Assembly: GCA_005884115.1 (NCBI GenBank)
Contig: VAXW01000003.1
Coordinates: 310,001 to 374,000, forward strand
DNA length: 64,000 bases
Direction: 5' to 3'
DNA from: Actinomycetota bacterium
Lineage (GTDB): Bacteria; Actinomycetota; Thermoleophilia; Solirubrobacterales; Solirubrobacteraceae
Position numbers and translations under genes: made by a program. Position 1 is the stretch's first letter. Each line of letters begins with the position of its first letter. Positions 9,001 through 18,158 of the stretch are shown here, piece by piece. The notes beneath the pieces were generated by a model, which was not told the DNA's origin, ran no database searches, and saw only the letters and a list, made by a program, of their open reading frames with translations.

Positions 9001-11256
9001 TCAGTCCGTGATCGAGACGTTCGACTTCTCGCAGTGAGAGGCCGGGTTTTCGAGGTTGCTGTCTGTGTATTCGACCTTCCATGAGTATTCTCCGGCAGCG
9101 CCCCCGGCTGAGCCATCGGGCTTGGTACCCACGAAGAACGACGTGTTGCTCGTGTTGAACGCCTGAGGACTCGTCGCTTCCGAGAACGTCGTTTCGTATT
9201 TCTGCCCGGCCACCGCAGTGCCTTCGCATTTGCCGCCCGGGAACAGGGTGACGGTGAGTTTGCCATTGAGGTTGGCGTCCCCCGTCACGACCACCCGATC
9301 GTTGGGAAGCCACCTTTGAGCCGACGAGATACTGGCTTTGCCGGTGACGGTAACCGTCTCGGTGCCGCTCGTATCCGGGCAGCTCGTCGACGTTGCGGCG
9401 TTGGTGTTCGAGCCGGTTCCGTCGCCTGGGTAGGACGCGACGAATGTGTAGGTTCCGATTCCGTCGCTTACTTTGGTCGTGTAGCTCGTCGGACCATATC
9501 CGGTCGTCGTGTTGTCACCGCTGACTGTCACCGAAGATGGCGACGTCGCCTTGGTTTCCGAACAACCGCCGCTTTTCGGACTGTAGAGGACCCAGCTGAT
9601 GCTGTGATCGGCCGCGGCCCCGTTTGTGGCGTTGATCGACGGGTAGGTCGAGTTGCCGCCGTTCGTGCCCGGCTGACTGGCCGTGCCTTCGAGGAACGCT
9701 TTGTCTTTGAGCGTGCTCCCGAGGACGCACGGACTCGCAGAACAGCTTGCCGAGGTCGTCAGTTTCGGCGTCACCGGGGCAACGGTGAAGCACTCATTTT
9801 CTCCGTTGTCGTCGGCAGGTTTGACGCCTGCTTTTTCGGATTCGGCATTCGGTTCGAAGTGGGCCGTCCAGCAGTACCGTCCCACGGACGTCAGGTTTGC
9901 CGTGCCGGATACGAACGCTTCCGGGTTCGATTCGTTGCTCACGGTCCTGCTCGTCACCTGGACGCCTTTGGTTTTGTCGCACGAGCCGGTCGCGATCGGA
10001 CCACACAGGTACCAGGCCAACGTCCCGCCCCAGACTTTCGTCCCGGTGACCGTCAACGTGGCCGTGTCGGTGCCCGAGGAGACCGTGCCGGTACCGATGC
10101 TGCCCGGCGAGGCACTGCCGCCGTTTGCGGTGTCGCCGGCTTTCGTCGCGAGAGTCGTTTTGCATTCCCCGAGCACGCCCCTGGCGTAGTCGAACAACGT
10201 CGCGGTCAGAGACTGCGAGGAACGCGTGTCGCCGATGAAGGTGCTAAAGCACGAGGGCACGGTGCCCCCGGCGCCTTCGAACACCTTCGTGATGTCGATC
10301 CCGCCCTCGAAGAAGTCGGGTGGCACGACGGTGTGCCCCACGCCGAGCGTAGCGTCTGAGGTGAGCCACTTGGTTTTGATGTTGCCGTTGAAGGGCAGGG
10401 TTCCCGAGTTGGTGGTCGCGCAGATCGAATCTCCGCCTTCCAGGGCTTTCTTGCAGTCGGCGCCGCTTTTGATCGGCAGCCCGTCGCAACCGCCAGCTTT
10501 CGCGTTCGGGTTGTCGTGTGAGTCGATGCAACCGCTGGCACCGCCCGCCCAGCGGTAGGCGCTGATGCCGCTCACTCCTCCGCCGCTCGTGAATTCGGAC
10601 ACGACCAGGACGTCGCCGTCCTGATGGTTCCCGGTCCACGGAGTGTTCCCGGCCCCCGCCGTGCAGTTCGCTTCGCCCTGGAGGAACCAGAAGCCGACGT
10701 TGTTGTTGCCGTTGTCCTTGTTCTTATCGAGCCCGAAGTAGAGGATCTTGTCCCCCGAGGTCGGATCCGTGTATGACGCCGCGTAGGCGTTCATGATGTC
10801 GATCTTGCTGTTGACGTTGTTGTCCTTGTTGCATTCCCACCCGCCGGTGATGTTCAGGGTGTCCTTGCTGCCCGTCCCGTAGGTCGTGGTGTCGGCGGTG
10901 CAGAAGGTTTCCGACGTCGTGTTCGTCAGCGAACAGGTTTCGGTTCTGCTGACCTTTACGCCGAAGTCCCGGACGAAGCTCGCGGCCGTGAAGGGGCCGG
11001 CGGCATTGACCAGTGACGTGTTGGTCCCATTTTCGTTGAAGAGGCTGTCCCAGTCGTATTTCTGCGTTTCGCAGTTGGGCACGGTGCCGCACACGGTGCT
11101 GGTGTCGCCGTCGAGCTGGAATTTGAGATCGTGGACCGCGAGCGCGTTCGTGATCATGAAGACCCCGAGCGCGGCGACCGCGCCGACGAGTCCGAGAAGC
11201 AGCAGTCGGCGACGTCGCCGCCCGCCTCCGATAAATCCGAGCATGCGATGTCTCAT
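9001..11256 (-). CDS. large secreted/cell-surface protein with Ig-like repeats, unknown function
   Basis: Signal/TM LLLLGLVGAVAALGVFMITNALA; repeated Cys-containing beta segments (TVSSGTDTATLTVTGTKVWGGTLAWYLCGP... / VTVTGKASISSAQRWLPNDRVVVTGDANLNGKLTVTLFPGGKCEG...). ATG at 11256 preceded by GGAGGGG. Confidence 0.7.
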   Translation of the reverse strand: MRHRMLGFIGGGRRRRRLLLLGLVGAVAALGVFMITNALAVHDLKFQLDGDTSTVCGTVPNCETQKYDWDSLFNENGTNTSLVNAAGPFTAASFVRDFGVKVSRTETCSLTNTTSETFCTADTTTYGTGSKDTLNITGGWECNKDNNVNSKIDIMNAYAASYTDPTSGDKILYFGLDKNKDNGNNNVGFWFLQGEANCTAGAGNTPWTGNHQDGDVLVVSEFTSGGGVSGISAYRWAGGASGCIDSHDNPNAKAGGCDGLPIKSGADCKKALEGGDSICATTNSGTLPFNGNIKTKWLTSDATLGVGHTVVPPDFFEGGIDITKVFEGAGGTVPSCFSTFIGDTRSSQSLTATLFDYARGVLGECKTTLATKAGDTANGGSASPGSIGTGTVSSGTDTATLTVTGTKVWGGTLAWYLCGPIATGSCDKTKGVQVTSRTVSNESNPEAFVSGTANLTSVGRYCWTAHFEPNAESEKAGVKPADDNGENECFTVAPVTPKLTTSASCSASPCVLGSTLKDKAFLEGTASQPGTNGGNSTYPSINATNGAAADHSISWVLYSPKSGGCSETKATSPSSVTVSGDNTTTGYGPTSYTTKVSDGIGTYTFVASYPGDGTGSNTNAATSTSCPDTSGTETVTVTGKASISSAQRWLPNDRVVVTGDANLNGKLTVTLFPGGKCEGTAVAGQKYETTFSEATSPQAFNTSNTSFFVGTKPDGSAGGAAGEYSWKVEYTDSNLENPASHCEKSNVSITD

Positions 11257-11414
11257 TGCGTCTTTCCCCTCCAAACGATCGCGCGGACCACCGATCAGCA
11301 GATTGACGAAGGCCGAGTGGCAGGCGCGAAATTTTGCGTCCGAGCGCCCGCGGAAAGCATTCCCCCGTGACCCTGGACATCCTTGTCATAACCGCACTTT
11401 GCGGTTAAAACCCC

Positions 11415-11443
11415 AGCTAACACGCTTAGAGCTCGTTTGTCAA
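11415..11443 (-). promoter_or_regulatory. sigma70-type promoter for the 9001-11256 gene
   Basis: Minus strand TTGACA-N17-TTAGCT; an inverted repeat TAACCGCA-CTT-TGCGGTTA (11389-11407) sits at the predicted transcription start. Confidence 0.55.
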
Positions 11444-11578
11444 GCGTCGCCGAGGGCCGGATAAGCGCCTCCGAGCGCCGAGGCTGTGCCTACGCACAGG
11501 TTCCAGGCGAGAACGCGACTGGCCGCTGCGGTCCACGCTGATGTCCGCAAGGCGCTGCGGCCCTCTAGGCTGTCCGCG

Positions 11579-12142
11579 ATGGCCATAAGCACCAACCAGT
11601 TCAAGAACGGGAACCACATCGAGGTCGAGGGGACGATCTTCAAGATCCTCGAGTTCCAGCACGTCAAGCCGGGCAAGGGGGGCGCGTTCGTGCGCACGAA
11701 GCTGCGCAGGGCAACGGACGGCAACGTGATCGAGCGGACGTTCAGGGCGGGCGAGAAGTTCCGCGCGGTTCACACCGAGTCGCGCAAGATGCAGTTCCTG
11801 TACGCGGATGGAATTGACGCGCATCTGATGGACGCGGAGTCCTTCGAGCAGATCGCTGTGCCCGAGCGGGGGGTGGCGGACGCGTTGCGCTGGTGCAGGC
11901 CGAGCAGCGAGGTCGAGGTGCTGTTCATCGACGGCCAGCCGGCTGACCTGCAGCTTCCAAGCGCGGTTGATCTCGAAGTCAGCCAGACCGATCCGGGAGT
12001 GCGCGGCGACTCGGTCTCGAGCGGTGGCACCAAGCCGGCCACGCTGGAGACCGGCGCGGTGATCCAGGTCCCGCTGTTCGTCGAGCGGGGTGAGCGCATC
12101 CGTGTCGACACGCGCTCGGGCGAGTACGTGGCTCGCGCATAG
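11579..12142 (+). CDS. efp: elongation factor P
   Basis: MAISTNQFKNGNHIEVEGTIFKILEFQHVKPGKGGAFVRTKLR... full-length EF-P. Confidence 0.96.
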   Translation: MAISTNQFKNGNHIEVEGTIFKILEFQHVKPGKGGAFVRTKLRRATDGNVIERTFRAGEKFRAVHTESRKMQFLYADGIDAHLMDAESFEQIAVPERGVADALRWCRPSSEVEVLFIDGQPADLQLPSAVDLEVSQTDPGVRGDSVSSGGTKPATLETGAVIQVPLFVERGERIRVDTRSGEYVARA

Positions 12143-12172
12143 ACGGTTTGGCGATGCAGTTGGTCACCTAGC

Positions 12173-12583
12173 ATGCGCCGCTCCGAACAGCGCAGGGCTG
12201 CGGTCGTGGCGCTCTACCAGCACGACCTCACGGGCCGGCCGCTGAGCGAGACGCACGCTCCGGGCGATTCGAGCTTCGCGCGCGAGCTTGCCGGCGGGGC
12301 CGCCGAGCGCGCGGCTGAGCTGGACTCGGTCATCGACCGCCACGCCCACGGCTGGTCGGTGTCGCGAATCCAGCCGCTCGAGCGCAGCATCATGCGCGTC
12401 GCGCTGATGGAGATGCTGCATCCCGAGCTCGTACCGGCCGAAGAGCCGATCCCGCCCGAGGGCGCGATCGAGGAGGCCGTCGAGACCGCCAAGACGTTCT
12501 GCGGCGCGGACGCGCCCGCGTTCGTCAACGGGGTCTTGGGCGCAGCGTTGCGCGAGGTGCGCGACAATGCGCGCATCCGATGA
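12173..12583 (+). CDS. nusB: transcription antitermination factor NusB
   Basis: RRSEQRRAAVVALYQHDLTG ... VALMEMLHPE ... PEGAIEEAVETAKTFCGADAPAFVNGVLG. Confidence 0.92.
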   Translation: MRRSEQRRAAVVALYQHDLTGRPLSETHAPGDSSFARELAGGAAERAAELDSVIDRHAHGWSVSRIQPLERSIMRVALMEMLHPELVPAEEPIPPEGAIEEAVETAKTFCGADAPAFVNGVLGAALREVRDNARIR

Positions 12584-12786
12584 GCAGCGTGGAGCGTCTT
12601 GATGATGTGATCGCGCGCCTCGAGCGCGCGGCCGAGCAGCTGCGCTCGGGCGAGCTCTCGGCGGATGCCGCGGCGACGCTGGTCGAGGACTGCGCAAACC
12701 TCGCAAGCCAGGCCGCGGTGGAGCTCGAGCAGCTCACGCGCAGCGAGGCGTTCTCACCGGCGCCGGGGCAGGACACCCTCCTTTAG
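12580..12786 (+). CDS. xseB: exodeoxyribonuclease VII small subunit-like protein
   Basis: LDDVIARLERAAEQLRSGELSADAAATLVEDCANLASQAAVELEQL; ATGA overlap with nusB; typical position before ispA. No xseA nearby. Confidence 0.65.
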   Translation: MSSVERLDDVIARLERAAEQLRSGELSADAAATLVEDCANLASQAAVELEQLTRSEAFSPAPGQDTLL

Positions 12787-12802
12787 CTGTCCTTCGGCAC
12801 CC

Positions 12803-13732
12803 GTGGACGCAACCTATCCGGAGAGCCTGCGCGCAGAGGTCGAGCGCTACCTGGAGGCCATGCGCTTCTCCGAGGAGGCGCTGACGGAGGGGTTGGAGGA
12901 GGCGATGCGCTACTCGCTGCTGGCCGGCGGCAAGCGCATACGCCCGGTCCTCGCGCTGGCCACCGCACGCGCGATTGGAATCGAGCCCTCGCAGGTGCTG
13001 CCGCTGGCTGGAGCCATCGAGCTGATCCACACCTACTCGCTGATCCACGACGACCTTCCCGCCATGGACGATGACGATCTGCGCCGCGGGGCGCCGACCT
13101 GTCACGTGAAGTTCGGCGAGGACGTGGCGATCCTCGCCGGCGACGGCCTCTACGCCGAGGCCTTCAGGCACCTGCTCACCTACCAGCGCTCGGCGCCCGA
13201 GCGGGTGCTCGCCGCGGCCGCCGAGCTGGCGGCGGCGACCGGGGTCAACGGGATGGTCGGCGGCCAGTACGCCGACGTCAAGGCGCGCGCGCCGCGGGGG
13301 CCGAGCTCGCTCCGCAGGCTGCACGAGCTCAAGACCGGACGATTGATTGGCGCGTCGGTGCTCTGCGTACTACTGTTGGGGGGCATTTCCGATGCGTCTG
13401 CGACGATTCCCTTCCGTCGCTTTGCCAGCGAGCTCGGCGTGTTGTTCCAGATCGTCGATGACATACTCGATGTGACCGGCACCGATGATGCGCTCGGAAA
13501 GCCGCAGGGCAGCGATGAGCGTCATGGAAAGCGAACCTACGTGAGCGAGTTTGGCATCGAGCGTGCGCGAGAGCTCGCTGCCGAGTCGCACCGCATGGCG
13601 CGCGCGGCGCTGGCGGAGGCGGCGGTGCAGGCGCCTGTGCACGCGGGCGCGTCCGCTGGATCGGGGGCGGAGGCCCACTCGACGCTGGAGCTCGAGCAGA
13701 TCGCCGACTTCATCTACACGAGGACCTCATGA
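12803..13732 (+). CDS. ispA: polyprenyl (farnesyl/geranylgeranyl) diphosphate synthase
   Basis: Motifs LLAGGKRIRPVLALA, LIHTYSLIHDDLPAMDDDDLRRG, FQIVDDILDVTG. GTG start inferred. Confidence 0.9.
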   Translation: MDATYPESLRAEVERYLEAMRFSEEALTEGLEEAMRYSLLAGGKRIRPVLALATARAIGIEPSQVLPLAGAIELIHTYSLIHDDLPAMDDDDLRRGAPTCHVKFGEDVAILAGDGLYAEAFRHLLTYQRSAPERVLAAAAELAAATGVNGMVGGQYADVKARAPRGPSSLRRLHELKTGRLIGASVLCVLLLGGISDASATIPFRRFASELGVLFQIVDDILDVTGTDDALGKPQGSDERHGKRTYVSEFGIERARELAAESHRMARAALAEAAVQAPVHAGASAGSGAEAHSTLELEQIADFIYTRTS

Positions 13733-15825
13733 GCCGCAAGGCGACGTCGAAGGCCACTGGCAGCGACAGCTCCCAGAAGAACTCCGGCGCGGGCCCTTCG
13801 GGGCTGCTCGATCGGATCGACGGACCGCAGGACCTGCATGGTCTCTCCGAGCAGGAGCTCGCGGTTTTGGCGCAGGAAGTGCGCACGCTGCTCATCGACA
13901 CCGTTGGCGAGATCGGCGGTCACTTCGGCGCGAACCTCGGCACCTGCGAGCTCGCGGTGGCGCTGCACTCGTTGCTGGACTCCCCCAAGGACAAGATCCT
14001 GTGGGACGTGGGCCACCAGGCCTACCCGCACAAGATCCTCACCGGCCGGCGCGAGCGCCTGGGCACGATACGCCAGTACGGCGGGCTGGCGCCGTTCTGC
14101 TCGATCGGGGAGTCGCCACACGACATCATGGGCGCGGGTCACGCCTCGACCTCGATCGGCTATGCGGTGGGCATCAAGGAGGGCATGCGCCACGCTGGCC
14201 CCGAGGCCGACGGCAAGGTCGTCGCGGTCATCGGCGACGGCGGCATGACCGGCGGGGTGGCCTTCGAGGCGATCGGGCATGCTGGTGGGCTCGGAACGCC
14301 GATCACGGTCGTGCTCAACGACAACGGCATGTCGATCGCTCCCAACGTGGGCGCGCTCTCGCGGTACTTCAATCGCATCAGGCTGAACCCCAGGCTGTGG
14401 CATGCGCGCACGGGCGTGGAGGGCGGGTTGAAGAGCCTGCCCGGCGGCATCGGAGCGGCGTTCGAGCGGCTAGGGCCGCACCTGAAGGAGTCGATCAAGG
14501 CCTTCTGGGCTCCCGGCTTGTGGTGGGAGGAGCTCGACTGGGCGTACATGGGCGTGATCGACGGGCACGACGTTCGCGCTCTGCGAGAGGCGCTCAGGGA
14601 GGCGCTCGCCGCCGAACGCCCGGTCGTCGTCCACATCGCGACCGTCAAGGGCAAGGGCTTCCCGCCCGCCGAGGACGGCGGCCTGGAGGGCATGGAGAAG
14701 TGGCACGCGGCCAAGCCAAAGTCGATCGTCAACGGGCTCCCGGCGAGCCCGGCGAGCGCGGCGAAGGGCCGAGCGGGCGCTCCGGCGGTGGCTCCACCGC
14801 AGTACACGGAAGTCTTCGGCCGAGCCCTCGTGAGCGAGTGCGAACGCGACGAGCGCGTGGTCGGCATCACCGCGGCGATGAACTCGGGAACGGGCCTGAG
14901 CATCCTGCAGAAGGCGATGCCGGAGCGCTACTTCGACGTCGGCATCGCCGAGCAGAATGCGGTTCTGTTCGCGGCCGGGCTCTCGCTGCAGGGCATCAAG
15001 CCGGTGGTTGCGATCTACTCCACGTTCCTGCAGCGGGCCTATGACCAGATCGTGCACGACGTCTGCCTGCAAAAGCTCGGCGTCGTGTTCGCGATGGACC
15101 GCGCGGGGCTGGTCGGCGACGACGGGCCAACGCACCACGGGGCGTTCGACATCGCCTACCTGCGCTGCCTGCCGAACATCGTGCTGATGGCTCCGCGCGA
15201 CGAGGCGATGCTCGTGCACATGCTGCGCACGGCGCTGACCCATGAGGGCGGCCCGATCGCGCTGCGCTACCCGCGCGGCGAAGGCACGGGCGCGAAGCTC
15301 CCCGCGGAGCCTCGCGCGATCGCGATCGGCACCGGCGAGATCCTGCGTGAGGCGCGCTCGCGAGCGCTCGGCGCGGAGGCCTCGCGCTCGCGAATCAGCG
15401 CCGCTTCGTCGGCTCGCGTGGCCCTCATCGGCTACGGAACCGGGGTGGGGAAGGCGCTGGAGGCGGCCGACGCGCTAAGCGAGCATGGAGTTGCGGTCAC
15501 CGTCGCAGACGCGCGCTTCGCCAAGCCCATCGACGCCGGGCTCGTGGCCCAGCTCGCAGCCGAGCACGACCTGCTGGTGACGATCGAGGAGGGCGTGCTG
15601 GCGGGCGGCTTCGGCTCGGCGGTGTGGGAGACGCTGAACGAGGCTGGAGCGACGCCCAGGATCCTCAGGATGGGCCTCCCGGACCGCTACGTCACACACG
15701 GCAAGCCCGCGCTGCTGCACGAGGAAGTCGGCTTCACCGCGCAGCGCATCGTCGAGCGGGTAAAGGCAGCTCTCGCGGGCCGCGAGCAGGACGCGCCGCA
15801 GCCCTCAGAGGCGATCCGCACCTAG
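13729..15825 (+). CDS. dxs: 1-deoxy-D-xylulose-5-phosphate synthase
   Basis: LDRIDGPQDLHGLSEQELAVLAQEVRTLLI, DVGHQAYPHKILTGRR, GDGGMTGGVAFEAIGHAG, DRAGLVGDDGPTHHGAFDI. Confidence 0.97.
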   Translation: MSRKATSKATGSDSSQKNSGAGPSGLLDRIDGPQDLHGLSEQELAVLAQEVRTLLIDTVGEIGGHFGANLGTCELAVALHSLLDSPKDKILWDVGHQAYPHKILTGRRERLGTIRQYGGLAPFCSIGESPHDIMGAGHASTSIGYAVGIKEGMRHAGPEADGKVVAVIGDGGMTGGVAFEAIGHAGGLGTPITVVLNDNGMSIAPNVGALSRYFNRIRLNPRLWHARTGVEGGLKSLPGGIGAAFERLGPHLKESIKAFWAPGLWWEELDWAYMGVIDGHDVRALREALREALAAERPVVVHIATVKGKGFPPAEDGGLEGMEKWHAAKPKSIVNGLPASPASAAKGRAGAPAVAPPQYTEVFGRALVSECERDERVVGITAAMNSGTGLSILQKAMPERYFDVGIAEQNAVLFAAGLSLQGIKPVVAIYSTFLQRAYDQIVHDVCLQKLGVVFAMDRAGLVGDDGPTHHGAFDIAYLRCLPNIVLMAPRDEAMLVHMLRTALTHEGGPIALRYPRGEGTGAKLPAEPRAIAIGTGEILREARSRALGAEASRSRISAASSARVALIGYGTGVGKALEAADALSEHGVAVTVADARFAKPIDAGLVAQLAAEHDLLVTIEEGVLAGGFGSAVWETLNEAGATPRILRMGLPDRYVTHGKPALLHEEVGFTAQRIVERVKAALAGREQDAPQPSEAIRT

Positions 15826-15924
15826 CCTCCTGAGTCAGGACACCAGCGCAGCGCCCTCCTCGCGGTCCTGCGGACAGGCTGGAGCGATTCTCTGCCGGCC
15901 TGCCAGGCGACTTGGACCGCGAAG

Positions 15925-15957
15925 AGAAACGGCCCGCCGGGGAAGCGGGCCGTTTCT
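15925..15957 (+). terminator. intrinsic terminator downstream of dxs
   Basis: AGAAACGGCCCGC-cggggaa-GCGGGCCGTTTCT, 13-bp perfect stem. Confidence 0.75.
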
Positions 15958-16024
15958 GAGGGAGGAGGGATGATGCAGTGCTACGGGTACAAGCAACATG
16001 ATGAACCCAGCGCCGGACGGCCTG

Positions 16025-16040
16025 TGTGACGTTAATCACA
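16025..16040. promoter_or_regulatory. CRP/GlxR-type binding site upstream of tlyA
   Basis: Exact palindromic consensus TGTGA-CGTTAA-TCACA, about 50 bp upstream of the tlyA ATG (16091). Confidence 0.6.
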
Positions 16041-16090
16041 GACGCGCGTCATAGGCGGACGCGGGCCTGTTTGTGCAAGGGTTCGCCCAG

Positions 16091-16954
16091 ATGGGCAAGC
16101 GACGGCTCGACGCGCTGCTGGCCGAGCGCGGACTGTTCCCCTCGCGCAGCCGCGCAGCTGCATCGGTGATGGCCGGCGAGGTCCGCGTGGGCCCGAGCGG
16201 CCGCCGCGCGGCAAAGCCGGGGGAGTTCGTCGACTGCGGCGAGCTGGTGAGCGTCGAGAGGCCTGCGGCCTTCGTCTCGCGCGGCGGGATCAAGCTTGCG
16301 AACGCGCTCGCGGGGCTCGAGCTCGAGGTCAGCGGAAGGCGCGCGCTGGACGTGGGGGCCTCGACGGGCGGCTTCACCGACTGCCTGCTCCAGCACGGGG
16401 CGCGCGAGGTGATCGCGCTGGACGTGGCCTATGGCAGCCTGGATTGGCGCCTTCGCAACGACCCGCGGGTGCGCGTCATCGAGCGAACCAACGCTCGCGC
16501 GCTGGCGCCCTCGATGCTTCCTTTCGCCCCCGACCTCGCAGTTCTCGACGTGTCGTTCATCTCGCTGGCCAAGGTGCTGCCGGCGGTGCTCGCGTGTCTG
16601 GCGCCGGGGTATGACGCGCTCGCGCTCGTCAAGCCGCAGTTCGAGCTCGGGCGCGCGCGTGTCGGCAAAGGCGGCGTCGTGCGCGACGCTGCAGACCGCC
16701 GCGTCGCGCTCCTGGCGGTCGGGCGCGCGGCGCTCGAGGCGGGCGCGGCGGTGCTGGGCTACCACAGCTCGGGCCTGCCCGGCCCGAAGGGCAACCGCGA
16801 GACGTTCATCTGGCTCGGCGACCCCGCCGCCACCGGTCATGGCGCTACGGGACGAAGCCCGCTTCGTGCGCTGATGCCGGGCTCGCGGTCTGCGCTGGCA
16901 GATGCGCAGACGCTCGTGGCGCTCGAGGGGCTCGCGCGCGAGGTCGAGCCGTGA
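16091..16954 (+). CDS. tlyA: TlyA family rRNA 2'-O-methyltransferase (S4 + FtsJ-like)
   Basis: KRRLDALLAERGLFPSRSRAAASVMAGEVRV ... FVSRGGIKLANAL ... ALDVGASTGGFTDCLLQHGAREVIALDVAYGSLDWRLR. Confidence 0.93.
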   Translation: MGKRRLDALLAERGLFPSRSRAAASVMAGEVRVGPSGRRAAKPGEFVDCGELVSVERPAAFVSRGGIKLANALAGLELEVSGRRALDVGASTGGFTDCLLQHGAREVIALDVAYGSLDWRLRNDPRVRVIERTNARALAPSMLPFAPDLAVLDVSFISLAKVLPAVLACLAPGYDALALVKPQFELGRARVGKGGVVRDAADRRVALLAVGRAALEAGAAVLGYHSSGLPGPKGNRETFIWLGDPAATGHGATGRSPLRALMPGSRSALADAQTLVALEGLAREVEP

Positions 16955-16991
16955 GCGTGCGCTCCCAGCCGAGGTCCGACCCGTGAGGGAG

Positions 16992-17882
16992 ATGACCGTG
17001 TTCACGCACCGGCGCGTGGACGACACCGCCGAGGGGCTGCGCAGGCTCGCGCAGCTTGCGGCGGACGCCGGCGTGACTCTGCGCTTCGACGAGGAGGAGA
17101 CGCGCAAGCACCGCTTGCCGTCGGGCCCGGGCGTCCTCGCAGACGCGCCGGTAGCCGACGATGTCGAGCTCTGCCTGGTGCTGGGCGGCGACGGCACGAT
17201 CTTGCGCGCTCTGCAGCGCTATGCGGGCACGAGGGTGCCCGTGTTCGCGATCAACTTCGGCGAAATCGGCTTCCTGGCGACGATCGAGCCACGCGAGATC
17301 GAGGAGGGCATGCGGCGGGCGCTGAAGCGCGACTTCGAGCTGCTGCGCCTGCCCGCGATCGTCCTCCAGGACGAGGACGGCGCCGCGCAGGCCGGCAGCG
17401 GGGAGGGAGCTGCGGCGAGCGAGCTCGCCACGAACGCGCGACTGGCGATCAACGATGTCGCCATTCACCGCAAGGTGGGCGAGCGCGTCGCCGAGATCGC
17501 TCTGGCACTCGATGAAGAGGTCGTCGGCAGCGTGCGCTGCGACGGGCTCGTCGTCGCCACGCCCGCCGGATCCACCGGCTACAACCTCGCCAACGGCGGC
17601 CCGGTGATGGCCTGGGGCGTGGAGGGCTTCGTGGTCTCCTTCATCGCCCCGCACTCGCTGACCGCCCGCGCGCTCGTGGCGGCACCCGCGGACCGCCTGA
17701 GGATCCACAATCGCTCGCGCGAGCCGCTCGAGATCGCACTCGACGGGCGCCCGGCGGGCGAGATCCTGCCCGGGGGGCATGTCGACGCGCGCTTCCTGGA
17801 CGCGATCGGGACGCTCGCCCAGCTTCCAGGGTCCTCGTTCTATCGCAGGCTGCGCGACAAGTTCGGCCGCCTGGCCAGCTGA
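16992..17882 (+). CDS. nadK: NAD kinase
   Basis: LVLGGDGTILRALQRY, VFAINFGEIGFLATIEPREI, GLVVATPAGSTGYNLANGGPVM. Confidence 0.95.
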   Translation: MTVFTHRRVDDTAEGLRRLAQLAADAGVTLRFDEEETRKHRLPSGPGVLADAPVADDVELCLVLGGDGTILRALQRYAGTRVPVFAINFGEIGFLATIEPREIEEGMRRALKRDFELLRLPAIVLQDEDGAAQAGSGEGAAASELATNARLAINDVAIHRKVGERVAEIALALDEEVVGSVRCDGLVVATPAGSTGYNLANGGPVMAWGVEGFVVSFIAPHSLTARALVAAPADRLRIHNRSREPLEIALDGRPAGEILPGGHVDARFLDAIGTLAQLPGSSFYRRLRDKFGRLAS

Positions 17883-17906
17883 CGCGCCCTCGGCCTACGC
17901 GAGCGC

Positions 17907-18158
17907 TCAGTGCTCGCCGTTGGCCGAAGCGGCGTGTGCTCGCACGTACGACCCGTCGCGGTGCATCGACGTGATGAAGTCGTCGAGCTGGTCGCGGGCG
18001 AAGCGCCGTTGGCCGCCGGGCGTCCTGTAGCAGCTGATGTGGCCCGAGTCGGTCCAGCGGCGGATTGTTGCGAGCGACACGCCCAGGTAGCGCGCCGCCT
18101 GAGAGCTCGTGAAGACGAGCTGGCGGGCGTTGCTTGGAAGCATTGCGCTGGGGGGCAT
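17907..18158 (-). CDS. BldC-like / excisionase-family helix-turn-helix DNA-binding protein
   Basis: VFTSSQAARYLGVSLATIRRWTDSGHISCYRTPGGQRRFARDQLDDFITSM; start uncertain (18143, 18158 or 18260). Confidence 0.8.
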   Translation of the reverse strand: MPPSAMLPSNARQLVFTSSQAARYLGVSLATIRRWTDSGHISCYRTPGGQRRFARDQLDDFITSMHRDGSYVRAHAASANGEH

